This document shows positions 35,641-48,463 of a stretch of 64,000 nt of DNA, piece by piece. A program made the translations under genes and the position numbers. Below the pieces are notes generated by a model that saw only the letters and a list, made by a program, of their open reading frames with translations, did no database searches and was not told the origin of the DNA. Numbering within the stretch: position 1 is the stretch's first letter; each line of letters starts with the position of its first letter. The stretch is from Bolinopsis microptera (lineage: Eukaryota; Ctenophora; Tentaculata; Lobata; Bolinopsidae): NCBI RefSeq assembly GCF_026151205.1, contig NC_087080.1, forward strand, positions 505,812-569,811, read 5' to 3'.

Positions 35641-37771
35641 TGAAGAGCACTGGAATCTGATTCAGGCCAATGCCAACACCATTGCTGAAGCTGTTCCAGT
35701 CGTCAAATTGAGGATAAATCGTGCAGGTGCAATAAAATCACGATCGGTCTGGGACAAACCATGTCTAATCAAGGCACGGAAGCTAAAAGAAAAACTGTGG
35801 TCTATTTTTGAAAGCGACCCGACATCAAAAAACCTGAATCATGCACTACATCAGCAGGGTGCTTACGAGAAGAAGCAACAGCAGCTCATGATATGCTATG
35901 AGAATAAAGCAGCAGCCCAGCTAAAAATAAATCCAAAAGCTTTCTACAGCTATATGAACTCCAAGCGCAAGATTAAGGCTGCAATATCTGGAATCAGAGA
36001 TGCTAGTGGGGATGAACTCCACTCAGCACATGATATGGCTAACCAACTTGGGATTTTCTTTGAGAGCACGTTTGTAACGGAGGATCAGGCCTCAATACCT
36101 GACCCACTACCCGGAGACAGCGCAAAGGAGACGATTCCTGACCTGAAATTCAATACAAGTGAAGTTCAAGATCAACTTCGTAAAGTTAACATCTGGAAAT
36201 CCGTTGGACCTGATGATATACACCCCAAGCTTTTGAAAACACTAGCCGAAAACAAACAGTTTGCTGATTCAGTCACAGCACTGTTCCAAAAATGCTACAA
36301 CGACGGAAAGATTCCCGAAATCTGGAAGCAAGCAAATGTCACTGCATTGCATAAAAAGGGGGATAAATCCCAAGCCAGCAACTATCGCCCTATTAGCCTA
36401 ACGTGTGTTCTTTCCAAGATCTTTGAGAGGTTTTTAAGAAACCATATTCTAGCTCACGTATCCCCCATGATTGTGAATGAACAACACGGTTTCCTACCAG
36501 AAAGATCCTGCGTCTCGAACCTCCTGGAATGTATGGACATTGTCAGTGAGATACTAGAGAAGGACGGGTCAGCTGATATACTGTATCTCGATTTTCAGAA
36601 GGCTTTTGATTCTGTATCACACAAACGATTGCTGAGAAAATTGCAATCCTTTGGAATATCTGGCAACACCCTTGCAGTCGTGGAAGACTTTCTAACAGGA
36701 AGAACATTTCGCGTCAGGGTTGGATCATCATTTTCTAGAGTCTTTGCTGTAACATCCGGGGTCCCTCAAGGAACCGTGCTGGGCCCCCTGCTCTTCCTGC
36801 TCTTCATAAATGATCTCCCTGATGGAATTGAGAGCTTCGTATCACTCTTTGCTGACGATCTTAAGCTAGTAACGAGCACAGCTAAGCACAGTGTTGCACA
36901 AGATGATATACTGAAACTCAATGCGTGGGAGAAGGAATGGCTCCTAAGATTCAATGTGAAGGATGGCAAGTGTAAGGTTCTACATATTGGGCGTAACAAT
37001 CCAATGCATGAGTACTTCATGAATGGGGAATGCCTCCCCCAAGTGAAGTCAGAAAAGGATCTTGGAGTTCTAACTACCAGAAACCTGGACTGGAGTGACC
37101 ATATAGATAAGTCCGTGAATAAAGCAAAGTCTGTTATAGGCTGGATCAAACGAAGCTTGATCTGCCGTAACAAATTTGTTATGCTAAATGTCTACCGAAC
37201 TCTAGTTCGACCTCACATCGAATACGCTGTGCAAGTGTGGAATCTACCAGCAGAGCACGGAAACTGGAGGACTATTAAGAAGATAGAAGATGTTCAAAGA
37301 GAATTTACACGAATAATCGACGGGATTGGTATCCTACCATACGACGAGAGACTGAGAATCCTCCAGTTAACAACACTACTGGAGCGCCGTATGAGGGGTG
37401 ATCTTATTGAAACCTTTAAAATAACGACGGGTAAAGTGGACTATGGACAAGATCTTTTCAGGATATCACGTAGTGGTACCAAGATCCTAAAAGATAAAAG
37501 AGGAAATCAGGTCCTCAGTAACCGGGTTGCCAATTACTGGAACAAAGTACCAAGTTCGGTTAAAGAAGCCAGTTCAGTAGACGCATTCAAAGCTCGACTT
37601 CAATGTTATAAAAATGAACTGATAGCGAGTGGAGCATCGTCGAAGGGTCACTTCTGGGATCTCAGCGAAACCTTGATGTCAAAAATAAATACATGTGAGC
37701 ATGATTCATATGCATATTTCATGTCTAATAACCCATTGATTGCTAAATACCGAGGAATCAATGTATCTTGA
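35641..37771 (+). CDS. Reverse transcriptase of non-LTR retrotransposon (ORF2 3' part)
   Basis: About 709 element-derived codons, starting IEEHWNLIQANANTIAEAVP. No element ATG remains at the 5' end, but the frame is open back into the minisatellite to an ATG at 35432, giving 779 codons of repeat-RT fusion. The order is: linker, then RT blocks GPDDIHPKLL, NYRPISLT (~316 of the fused frame), QHGFLPERSC, LYLDFQKAFDSV, GVPQGTVLGP (~442) and the catalytic FADD (~472), then thumb and tail. FADD in place of YADD is common in CR1-type elements. No stop or frameshift is seen. It belongs to a different lineage from the element at 17 kb: the two share only conserved RT blocks. The missing endonuclease makes it non-autonomous. 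Confidence 0.85.
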
Positions 37772-37950
37772 TTAATAAATTCAGAACTACATGTTAACGT
37801 CCTTAAAATAATTAATCATTACATGTTCCGGATAGGAACATTTTTCTTTTTGAAAATATTGTGCGAACTGCAATAGCGTAGAGTGCAGTTGGGTTTCAAG
37901 TTTTGTCGAGATGGCTATGTGGCCATAATCCTATTATTATTATTATTATT
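35641..37950 (+). mobile_element. 5'-truncated CR1-type non-LTR retrotransposon
   Basis: A 2.3-kb insertion inside the 46-bp minisatellite, with a possible 5-bp duplication TTTAT (35636-35640, 37949-37953). It has an intact RT frame, a ~150-bp 3' UTR, and ends in an (ATT)n tail. The ORF1 and endonuclease regions are missing. Confidence 0.85.
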
Positions 37951-40346
37951 TATATACTGACACTCTGTTTTCACATTCTATTATTTTACTCAGTTTTATG
38001 TACTGGCACTCTGTTTTTACATGCCACTATTTTACTCAGTTTTATATACTGGCACTCTGTTTTTACATGCCACTATTTTACTCAGTTTTATATACTGGCA
38101 CTCTGTTTTTACATGCCACTATTTTACTCAGTTTTATATACTGACACTCTGTTTTCACATTCTATTATTTTACTCAGTTTTATGTACTGGCACTCTGTTT
38201 TTACATGCCACTATTTTACTCAGTTTTATATACTGGCACTCTGTTTTTACATGCCACTATTTTACTCAGTTTTATATACTGGCACTCTGTTTTTACATGC
38301 CACTATTTTACTCAGTTTTATATACTGATACTCTGTTTTTACATGCCACTATTTTACTCAGTTTTATATACTGGCACTCTGTTTTTACATGCCACTATTT
38401 TACTCAGTTTTATATACTGGCACTCTGTTTTTACATGCCACTATTTTACTCAGTTTTATATACTGGCACTCTGTTTTTACATGCCACTATTTTACTCAGT
38501 TTTATATACTGACACTCTGTTTTCACATTCTATTATTTTACTCAGTTTTATGTACTGGCACTCTGTTTTTACATGCCACTATTTTACTCAGTTTTATATA
38601 CTGGCACTCTGTTTTTACATGCCACTATTTTACTCAGTTTTATATACTGGCACTCTGTTTTTACATGCCACTATTTTACTCAGTTTTATATACTGATACT
38701 CTGTTTTTACATGCCACTATTTTACTCAGTTTTATATACTGGCACTCTGTTTTTACATGCCACTATTTTACTCAGTTTTATATACTGGCACTCTGTTTTT
38801 ACATGCCACTATTTTACTCAGTTTTATATACTGGCACTCTGTTTTTACATGCCACTATTTTACTCAGTTTTATATACTGACACTCTGTTTTTACATGCCA
38901 CTATTTTACTCAGTTTTATATACTGACACTCTGTTTTTACATGCCACTATTTTACTCAGTTTTATGTACTGACACTCTGTTTTTACATGCCACTATTTTA
39001 CTCAGTTTTATATACTGGCACTCTGTTTTTACATGCCACTATTTTGCTCAGTTTTATATACTGGCACTCTGTTTTTACATGCCACTATTTTACTCAGTTT
39101 TATATACTGACACTCTGTTTTTACATGCCACTATTTTGCTCAGTTTTATATACTGGTACTCTGTTTTTACATGCCACTTTTTTACTCAGTTTTATATACT
39201 GGCACTCTGTTTTTACATGCCACTATTTTACTCAGTTTTATATACTGACACTCTGTTTTTACATGCCACTATTTTACTCAGTTTTATATACTGACACTCT
39301 GTTTTTACATGCCACTATTTTACTCAGTTTTATCTACTGGCACTCTGTTTTTACATGCCACTATTTTACTCAGTTTTATGTACTGACACTCAGTTTTTAC
39401 ATGCCACTATTTTAATCAGTTTTATATACTGACACTCTGTTTTTACATGCCACTATTTTACTCAGTTTTATATACTGACACTCTGTTTTTACATGCCACT
39501 ATTTTACTCAGTTTTATATACTGACACTCTGTTTTTACATGCCACTATTTTACTCAGTTTTATATACTGGCACTCTGTTTTTACATGCCACTATTTTGCT
39601 CAGTTTTATGTACTGACACTCTGTTTTTACATGCCACTATTTTACTCAGTTTTATATACTGACACTCTGTTTTTACATGCCACTATTTTACTCAGTTTTA
39701 TATACTGACACTTTGTTTTTACATGCCACTATTTTACTCAGTTTTATATACTGACACTGTTTTTACATGCCACTATTTTACTCAGTTTTATATACTGACA
39801 CTCTGTTTTTACATGCCACTATTTTACTCAGTTTTATATACTGACACTCTGTTTTTACATGCCACTATTTTACTCAGTTTTATATACTGACACTCTGTTT
39901 TTACATGCCACTATTTTACTCAGTTTTATATACTGACACTCTGTTTTTACATGCCACTATTTTGCTCAGTTTTATGTACTGACACTCTGTTTTTACATGC
40001 CACTATTTTACTCAGTTTTATATACTGGCACTCTGTTTTTACATGCCACTATTTTACTCAGTTTTATATACTGGCACTCTGTTTTTACATGCCACTATTT
40101 TACTCAGTTTTATATACTGACACTCTGTTTTTACATGCCACTATTTTACTCAGTTTTATATACTGACACTCTGTTTTTACATGCCACTATTTTACTCAGT
40201 TTTATATACTGACACTCTGTTTTTACATGCCACTATTTTACTCAGTTTTATATACTGACACTCTGTTTTTACATGCCACTATTTTACTCAGTTTTATATA
40301 CTGACACTCAGTTTTTACATGCCACTATTTTACTCAGTTTTATATA
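37951..40346. repeat. 46-bp minisatellite, right block, about 52 copies
   Basis: Same unit as 35174-35640. A variant with TTTTCACATTCTATTATTTT recurs at about 37967, 38151 and 38519, 4 and 8 units apart, showing four-unit higher-order duplication. From ~38880 onward the GACACTC variant replaces GGCACTC. Confidence 0.95.
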
Positions 40347-40632
40347 ATTTCAAGCAAACTTCAGTTAGTGTAAAGTAAAGAGCGCTGAATAGTGAACAGT
40401 GGTGCCTCCATTATAACTTGGTGGATATTGCAGATAATTTCAAGCAAACTTCAGTTAGTGAGTGTCTATAAGGCTAGTGTAAAGTAATGTGATATTTAGC
40501 GGTTGTACGCACTTTCTAAGATCGTTTGTTTGTTCGTTTGTGTCTGTGTGTCTGTGTGTCTGTGTGTCTGTGTGTCTGTGTGTGTGTGTCTGTGTGTCTG
40601 TGTGTCTGTGTGTCTGTGTGTCAGTGTGTGTG
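40347..40632. repeat. Short spacer and (TGTGTGTC)n microsatellite
   Basis: A ~190-bp spacer carrying a direct repeat of ATTTCAAGCAAACTTCAGTT (near 40346 and 40436), then TGTGTGTC repeats from about 40541. Confidence 0.8.
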
Positions 40633-41605
40633 TTTGTAGAGTAACAGTAGTGGCTACACTACTAGTTAGTGTAGAGTAACAAGTACTTGTAGAGTTACAG
40701 TAGCTACACTACTAGTTAGTGTAGAGTAACAGTAGTGGCTGCACTACTAGTTAGTGTAGAGTAACAGTAGTGGCTGCACTACTAGTTAGTGTAGAGTAAC
40801 AAGTACTTGTAGAGTAGTTAGTGTAGAGTAACAAGTACTTGTAGAGTTACAGTAGTGGCTACACTACTAGTTAGTGTAGAGTAACAAGTACTTGTAGAGT
40901 TACAGTAGTGGCTACACTACTAGTTAGTGTAGAGTAACAAGTACTTGTAGAGTTACAGTAGTGGCTACACTACTAGTTAGTGTAGAGTAACAGTAGTGGC
41001 TGCACTACTAGTTAGTGTAGAGTAACAAGTACTTGTAGAGTAACAGTAGTGGCTGCACTACTAGTTAGTGTAGAGTAACAAGTACTTGTAGAGTAGTTAG
41101 TGTAGAGTAACAAGTACTTGTAGAGTTACAGTAGCTACACTACTAGTTAGTGTAGAGTAACAAGTACTTGTAGAGTAACAGTAGTGGCTGCACTACTAGT
41201 TAGTGTAGAGTAACAAGTACTTGTAGAGTAACAGTAGTGGCTGCACTACTAGTTAGTGTAGAGTAACAAGTACTTGTAGAGTAACAGTAGTGGCTACACT
41301 ACTAGTTAGTGTAGAGTAACAAGTACTTGTAGAGTAGTTAGTGTAGAGTAACAAGTACTTGTAGAGTTACAGTAGTGGCTACACTACTAGTTAGTGTAGA
41401 GTAACAAGTACTTGTAGAGTAACAGTAGTGGCTGCACTACTAGTTAGTGTAGAGTAACAAGTACTTGTAGAGTTACAGTAGTGGCTGCACTACTAGTTAG
41501 TGTAGAGTAACAAGTACTTGTAGAGTTACAGTAGTGGCTACACTACTAGTTAGTGTAGAGTAACAAGTACTTGTAGAGTTACAGTAGTGGCTACACTACT
41601 AGTTA
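40633..41605. repeat. ~53-bp minisatellite, left block
   Basis: Unit AGTAACAAGTACTTGTAGAG, TTACAGTAGTGGCTGCACTA, CTAGTTAGTGTAG, with shorter units lacking the middle third. Each full unit has the 12-bp palindrome ACAAGTACTTGT. Interrupted by a SINE. Confidence 0.9.
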
Positions 41606-42017
41606 TCTTATCTTATCTTATGAGGATTCGTTGCGACGCAACAAGGCCATCGAATGAGTCGACCACCTTTGTTATTTTACTTCGGCATTACCTGCATTAC
41701 AATGTAAACCAGCACTTTCAAGGAAGAGCTTTACAAGAAGCCGAAGGATCGTTCCTAAGGCCAGCAACGGTTAAGGCACTATGCCACACTTTCTTCGCCC
41801 GAGGCTTCGCTGTGTTGATCAAGCACAGCTCCTCATTTAACCCTCACACCCGATTTCTCGAGCATTCGGCTGAGTGAACCGTGGGGCTACATAGACCACT
41901 CGGGATCCTTAGCAGAGCGTCAACGACGCTCACCCCACGACTAGGCAGGCAGTGGGATTCGAACTCGCAATCTTACGATTACAAATCCGATGATCAACCA
42001 ACTACGCTACCTGGCCG
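41606..42017 (-). mobile_element. tRNA-derived SINE
   Basis: A 412-bp insertion flanked by TAGTTA (41600-41605 and 42018-42023). On the minus strand it opens with a tRNA-like head: A box TAGCGTAGTTGG (42009-41998) and B box GTTCGAATC (41964-41956), with a loop reading TTTGTAA, so it resembles tRNA-Thr(UGU). The T-arm stem is mismatched, so it is not a working tRNA. A ~330-bp body follows and then a (ATAAG)n tail (plus-strand TCTTATCTTATC at 41606). Body family unidentified. The A and B boxes would direct RNA polymerase III, and movement would depend on a partner LINE. Confidence 0.85.
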
Positions 42018-43172
42018 TAGTTAGTGTAGAGTAACAAGTACTTGTAGAGTTACAGTAGTGGCTGCACTACTAGTTAGTGTAGAGTAACAAGTACTTGTAG
42101 AGTTACAGTAGCTACACTACTAGTTAGTGTAGAGTAACAAGTACTTGTAGAGTTACAGTAGTGGCTACACTACTAGTTAGTGTAGAGTAACAAGTACTTG
42201 TAGAGTTACAGTAGTGGCTGCACTACTAGTTAGTGTAGAGTAACAAGTACTTGTAGAGTAGTTAGTGTAGAGTAACAAGTACTTGTAGAGTAACAGTAGT
42301 GGCTGCACTACTAGTTAGTGTAGAGTAACAAGTACTTGTAGAGTTACAGTAGTGGCTGCACTAGTAGTTAGTGTAGAGTAACAAGTACTTGTAGAGTAAC
42401 AGTAGTGGCTGCACTACTAGTTAGTGTAGAGTAACAAGTACTTGTAGAGTAACAGTAGTGGCTGCACTACTAGTTAGTGTAGAGTAACAAGTACTTGTAG
42501 CTTTGTAGAGTTACAGTAGTGGCTGCACTAGTAGTTAGTGTAGAGTAACAAGTACTTGTAGAGTTACAGTAGTGGCTGCACTACTAGTTAGTGTAGAGTA
42601 ACAAGTACTTGTAGAGTAGTTAGTGTAGAGTAACAAGTACTTGTAGAGTAGTTAGTGTAGAGTAACAAGTACTTGTAGAGTAACAGTAGTGGCTGCACTA
42701 CTAGTTAGTGTAGAGTAACAAGTACTTGTAGCTTTGTAGAGTTACAGTAGTGGCTGCACTAGTAGTTAGTGTAGAGTAACAAGTACTTGTAGAGTTACAG
42801 TAGTGGCTGCACTACTAGTTAGTGTAGAGTAACAAGTACTTGTAGAGTTACAGTAGTGGCTGCACTACTAGTTAGTGTAGAGTAACAAGTACTTGTAGAG
42901 TAGTTAGTGTAGAGTAACAAGTACTTGTAGAGTTACAGTAGCTACACTACTAGTTAGTGTAGAGTAACAAGTACTTGTAGAGTAACAGTAGTGGCTGCAC
43001 TACTAGTTAGTGTAGAGTAACAAGTACTTGTAGAGTAACAGTAGTGGCTACACTACTAGTTAGTGTAGAGTAACAAGTACTTGTAGAGTAGTTAGTGTAG
43101 AGTAACAGGTACTTGTAGAGTAACAGTAGCTACACTACTAGTTAGTGTAGAGTAACAAGTACTTGTAGAGTA
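42018..43172. repeat. ~53-bp minisatellite, right block
   Basis: Continues 40633-41605. A 6-7 bp insertion variant (TTGTAGCTTTGTAGAG) occurs at about 42497 and 42727, marking duplication of a ~230-bp block. Confidence 0.9.
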
Positions 43173-43485
43173 AGTTGCCAGCGTATAATGATACTTGTGC
43201 GGACTTGTTATGCTTGGCTATTGCAATTAATGCATATTATATTATATATAATATTATGTTCTCATTATGTAAAGACATGCTGATTGCTGCTCTACCGTCA
43301 TGCGTACAGTACTGTAGTGTTTTATGTACATTTCTATGTACTTTCCGCCTTTAGTTTAGTAGTAATAGTAGTGGTAGTTACCATAGTTACACCACTAGTT
43401 ACCATAGTAATGTTACACTACCTTAAAAGGATATTCTAGGTAAAAAGCTCTCTGTTGTACGAGGCAACCTCTCACTTACTTCTAG
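43173..43485. other. Unique spacer
   Basis: Contains GTTACCATAGTTAC and GTTACCATAGTAATG motifs near 43376-43410. No gene seen. Confidence 0.4.
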
Positions 43486-43597
43486 TAGTGTAACTATGGT
43501 AACACTTACTTCTAGTAGTGTAACTATGGTAACACTTACTTCTAGTAGTGTAACTATGGTAACACTTACTTCTAGTAGTGTAACTATGGTAACACCC
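43486..43597. repeat. 30-bp repeat x4 with AACTATGGTAAC core
   Basis: Unit TAGTGTAACTATGGTAACAC then TTACTTCTAG. Confidence 0.9.
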
Positions 43598-44673
43598 CTG
43601 AAAATGCGCTCCCCTTTTTTTGGTGCCCCTCCCTAATATTGAACAAATTGGGTGATTTTAGAGGATACGCCTGTAAAATCTTTTAAAAAATGTGTTTCTA
43701 GAGCAAAACGCGCAGTTTTGCTAGTACCTCAGTGAAGTTTTCAAAATTGTCCCACATTCAAACGACGATTTGCGACACTACCCCGCGTAGTGCGTCTTAC
43801 TGCAGATTACAAGCACACTCCGCCGATATGAATACGACACAGAGAAGCGTGCCACTATACACACCCACACTATATTTATAGACTGCATGTTACAATCAAA
43901 ATGTACAGGATATGTAGCTGTTTGTTGTGAGTATGTTCGTTTGTGTATGTCGTGTGAAGGTGTGATGAGTCTACAGGCAGCTCACTTCAACTTAGTTTCA
44001 ATAGTTTCACTAGTAGTGCACACTTGCTACACGTTATTAATCCTGTGTACTTCAGTACATCTTATTTACCGTATTACCTGCTACTGCTAGCCTGTATCTA
44101 CTGTGTTACTACATCACTTGTTGTAAAGGTGATCATATCAGCTCTATCTTAATATATTGCGTGCCTTACTTAGCGGGGCCCAGTTTAGCTTGTATCTGTA
44201 TAGTGCTATTATATGGTTTTGTATCATGATTGAAACATTTGTCTGACTCAACCGGTCGTTTCATTTTGTATATATAGTGTGTATTGTTACATTGTATTGC
44301 TCATTATTCACCCTATACGTCTATGTATATAATATATAATATATATATATTATAGATACGTCTAGGTTTCATCTCATTAAATATTATGGTATTAGATGTT
44401 TTATGTATCACACATTTCCAGTCGTGCGATTGCCTTGTAACCATGGTAACTCCTCTCGTTTACATAGCTCCAGAGACATAAGGGTACTAGTATTGTTATA
44501 TCTCGGACTATACGTATCTCATATCTTCTTATTAGATTATTCTGTTAATGTGTTCTCCTAACTTGAATACCTATTGTTATATTGCAGACAATCACTGAGC
44601 AAATTTAAATTCCAACTGGCGACTACTGCATAATTTTACTGTAGGAACTGAAAACCTTATTTTAAACTTTAAA
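43598..44673. other. Unique spacer
   Basis: Includes a small palindrome AGCAAAACGCGCAGTTTTGCT near 43702. A 67-codon plus-strand frame at 43887-44090 has hydrophobic stretches but no recognisable domain. No gene called. Confidence 0.4.
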
Positions 44674-47478
44674 CTAGAATAGATATACGTTAAGATGCAC
44701 ACTAGATATACGTTAAGAAACACACTAGATATACGTTAAGATACACACTAGATATACGTTAAGATACACACTAGATATACGTTAAGATACACACTAGATA
44801 TACGTTAAGATACACACTAGATATACGTTAAGAAACACACTAGATATACGTTAAGATACACACTAGATATACGTTGAGATACACACTAGATATACGTTAA
44901 GATACACACTAGATATACGTTGAGATACACACTAGATATATACGTTAAGATACACACTAGATATACGTTGAGATACACACTAGATATACGTTAAGATACA
45001 CACTAGATATACGTTAAGATACACACTAGATATACGTTAAGATACACACTAGATATACGTTAAGATACACATTAGATATACGTTAAGATACACACTAGAT
45101 ATACGTTAAGATACACACTAGATATACGTTAATATACACACTAGATATACGTTAAGATACACACTAGATATACGTTAAGATACACACTAGATATACGTTA
45201 AGATACACACTAGATATACGTTAAGATACACACTAGATATACGTTGAGATACACACTAGATATACGTTAAGATACACACTAGATATACGTTAAGATACAC
45301 ACTAGATATACGTTAAGATACACACTAGATATACGTTAAGATACACACTAGATATACGTTAAGATACACACTAGATATACGTTAAGATACACACTAGATA
45401 TACGTTAAGATACACACTAGATATACGTTGAGATACACACTAGATATACGTTAAGATACACACTAGATATACGTTAAGATACACACTAGATATACGTTAA
45501 GATACACACTAGATATACGTTGAGATACACACTAGATATACGTTAAGATACACACTAGATATACGTTAAGATACACACTAGATATACGTTAAGATACACA
45601 CTAGATATACGTTAAGATACACACTAGATATACGTTAAGATACACACTAGATATACGTTAAGATACACACTAGATATACGTTAAGATACACACTAGATAT
45701 ACGTTAAGATACACACTAGATATACGTTAAGATACACACTAGATATACGTTAAGATACACACTAGATATACGTTAAGATACACACTAGATATACGTTAAG
45801 ATACACACTAGATATACGTTAAAGATACACACTAGATATACGTTGAGATACACACTAGATATACGTTGAGATACACACTAGATATACGTTGAGATACACA
45901 CTAGATATACGTTAAGATACACACTAGATATACGTTAAGATACACACTAGATATACGTTAAGATACACACTAGATATACGTTAAGATACACACTAGATAT
46001 ACGTTAAGATACACACTAGATATACGTTAAGATACACACTAGATATACGTTAAGATACACACTAGATATACGTTAAGATACACACTAGATATACGTTAAG
46101 ATACACACTAGATATACGTTGAGATACACACTAGATATACGTTAAGATACACACTAGATATACGTTGAGATACACACTAGATATACGTTAAGATACACAC
46201 TAGATATACGTTGAGATACACACTAGATATACGTTAAGATACACACTAGATATACGTTAGATACACACTAGATATACGTTAAGATACACACTAGATATAC
46301 GTTAAGATACACACTAGATATACGTTAAGATACACACTAGATATACGTTAAGATACACACTAGATATACGTTAAGATACACACTAGATATACGTTAAGAT
46401 ACACACTAGATATACGTTAAGATACACACTAGATATACGTTAAGATACACACTAGATATACGTTAAGATACACACTAGATATACGTTAAGATACACACTA
46501 GATATACGTTAAGATACACACTAGATATACGTTAAGATACACACTAGATATACGTTAAGATACACACTAGATATACGTTAAGATACACACTAGATATACG
46601 TTAAGATACACACTAGATATACGTTAAGATACACACTAGATATACGTTAAGATACACACTAGATATACGTTAAGATACACACTAGATATACGTTAAGATA
46701 CACACTAGATATACGTTGAGATACACACTAGATATACGTTAAGATACACACTAGATATACGTTGAGATACACACTAGATATACGTTGAGATACACACTAG
46801 ATATACGTTAAGATACACACTAGATATACGTTGAGATACACACTAGATATACGTTAAGATACACACTAGATATACGTTAAGATACACACTAGATATACGT
46901 TAAGATACACACTAGATATACGTTAAGATACACACTAGATATACGTTAAGATACACACTAGATATACGTTAAGATACACACTAGATATACGTTAAGATAC
47001 ACACTAGATATACGTTAAGATACACACTAGATATACGTTAAGATACACACTAGATATACGTTAAGATACACACTAGATATACGTTGAGATACACACTAGA
47101 TATACGTTGAGATACACACTAGATATACGTTGAGATACACACTAGATATACGTTGAGATACACACTAGATATACGTTAAGATACACACTAGATATACGTT
47201 AAGATACACACTAGATATACGTTAAGATACACACTAGATATACGTTAAGATACACACTAGATATACGTTAAGAAACACACTAGATATACGTTAAGATACA
47301 CACTAGATATACGTTGAGATACACACTAGATATACGTTAAGATACACACTAGATATACGTTGAGATACACACTAGATATACGTTAAGATACACACTAGAT
47401 ATACGTTGAGATACACACTAGATATACGTTAAGATACACACTAGATATACGTTGAGATACACACTAGATATACGTTAA
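44674..47478. repeat. 23-bp minisatellite, about 121 copies, 2.8 kb
   Basis: Unit AGATATACGTTAAGATACAC then ACT. Extremely homogeneous. The main variant is GTTAAGAT/GTTGAGAT, present in roughly one unit in five and clustered. The largest single array in the window. Confidence 0.95.
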
Positions 47479-47817
47479 GTGTCCCCGGTAGTCTTGGTAT
47501 AATCTTACAACACACTAACGACTCGTTCCTACTATATAAACTACTATATAAACTACTATATAAACTACTATATAAACTACTATATATTACTGTTAGTACA
47601 GTCAAATTTGACTGTACTATGTATATAAACTACTATATAAACTACTATATAAGATATTATTATCAGGTGGAATGTAAGCGATAGTAGTAGTCCCTTACAA
47701 GTAGTATTATTGCAGTGTAATAGAGTAATCCCTATAATGCACTGTTATCTTGTTGTGTTCTTTAGATCCTAATGTTATCTTGTTGTGTTCTTTGATTTAG
47801 TGTAAAACTTGACTAAA
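47479..47817. repeat. Spacer with (ACTATATAAACT)n
   Basis: 12-bp units around 47530-47652, interrupted by the hairpin ACAGTCAAATTTGACTGT. The rest is unique, with a repeated GTTATCTTGTTGTGTTCTTT. Confidence 0.75.
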
Positions 47818-48215
47818 GTTACAGTACACGCTACTATTAAGGTCCCTGTAACGTTACAGTACACACTACTATTAAGGTCCCTGTAACGTTACAGTACACA
47901 CTACTATTAAGGTCCCTGTAACGTTACAGTACACGCTATTATTAAGGTCCGTGTAACGTTACAGTACACACTACTATTAAGGTCCCTGTAACGTTACAGT
48001 ACACGCTACTATTAAGGTCCCTGTAACGTTACAGTACACGCTACTATTAAGGTCCCTGTAACGTTACAGTACACGCTACTATTAAGGTCCCTGTAACGTT
48101 ACAGTACACGCTACTATTAAGGTCCCTGTAACGTTACAGTGCACACTACTATTAAGGTCCCTGTAACGTTACAGTACACGCTACTATTAAGGTCCCTGTA
48201 ACGTTACAGTGTACA
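47818..48215. repeat. 35-bp minisatellite, about 11 copies
   Basis: Unit GTTACAGTACACGCTACTAT then TAAGGTCCCTGTAAC. GTTACAG and CTGTAAC at the unit ends are inverted copies, so each unit junction is palindromic (CTGTAACGTTACAG). Confidence 0.95.
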
Positions 48216-48463
48216 CTATTTAACAAATCAGCCAGTCACTAGTTGTGATGTCATGACACGTGCCGCAACGCACCACGTGCGCACATCTCGCAATCATTTA
48301 CACATAAATCTGTGCTAATAGCGCTAATCTATGTGTCTCTGAATATTGATTACGCTTTTCTTCTCATCTTTTATTGTTTATTCTTCATATTCTTTGTTTG
48401 GAAGTGTGTTTGCTGAACACACTCATATATACACTCTACAAGTCATGTAGCTGGGCTTGTGGA
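48216..48463. other. Unique spacer
   Basis: Has CACCACGTGCGC and CACGTG-like sites. No gene seen. Confidence 0.4.

Noticed and set aside
41945-42017. tRNA-Thr gene
   Set aside because: A and B boxes are present but the T-arm and acceptor stems do not pair, and the sequence continues into a SINE body with a tail and target duplication.
44674-47478. CRISPR-like array
   Set aside because: Units are head-to-tail with no unique spacers, and the context is eukaryotic.
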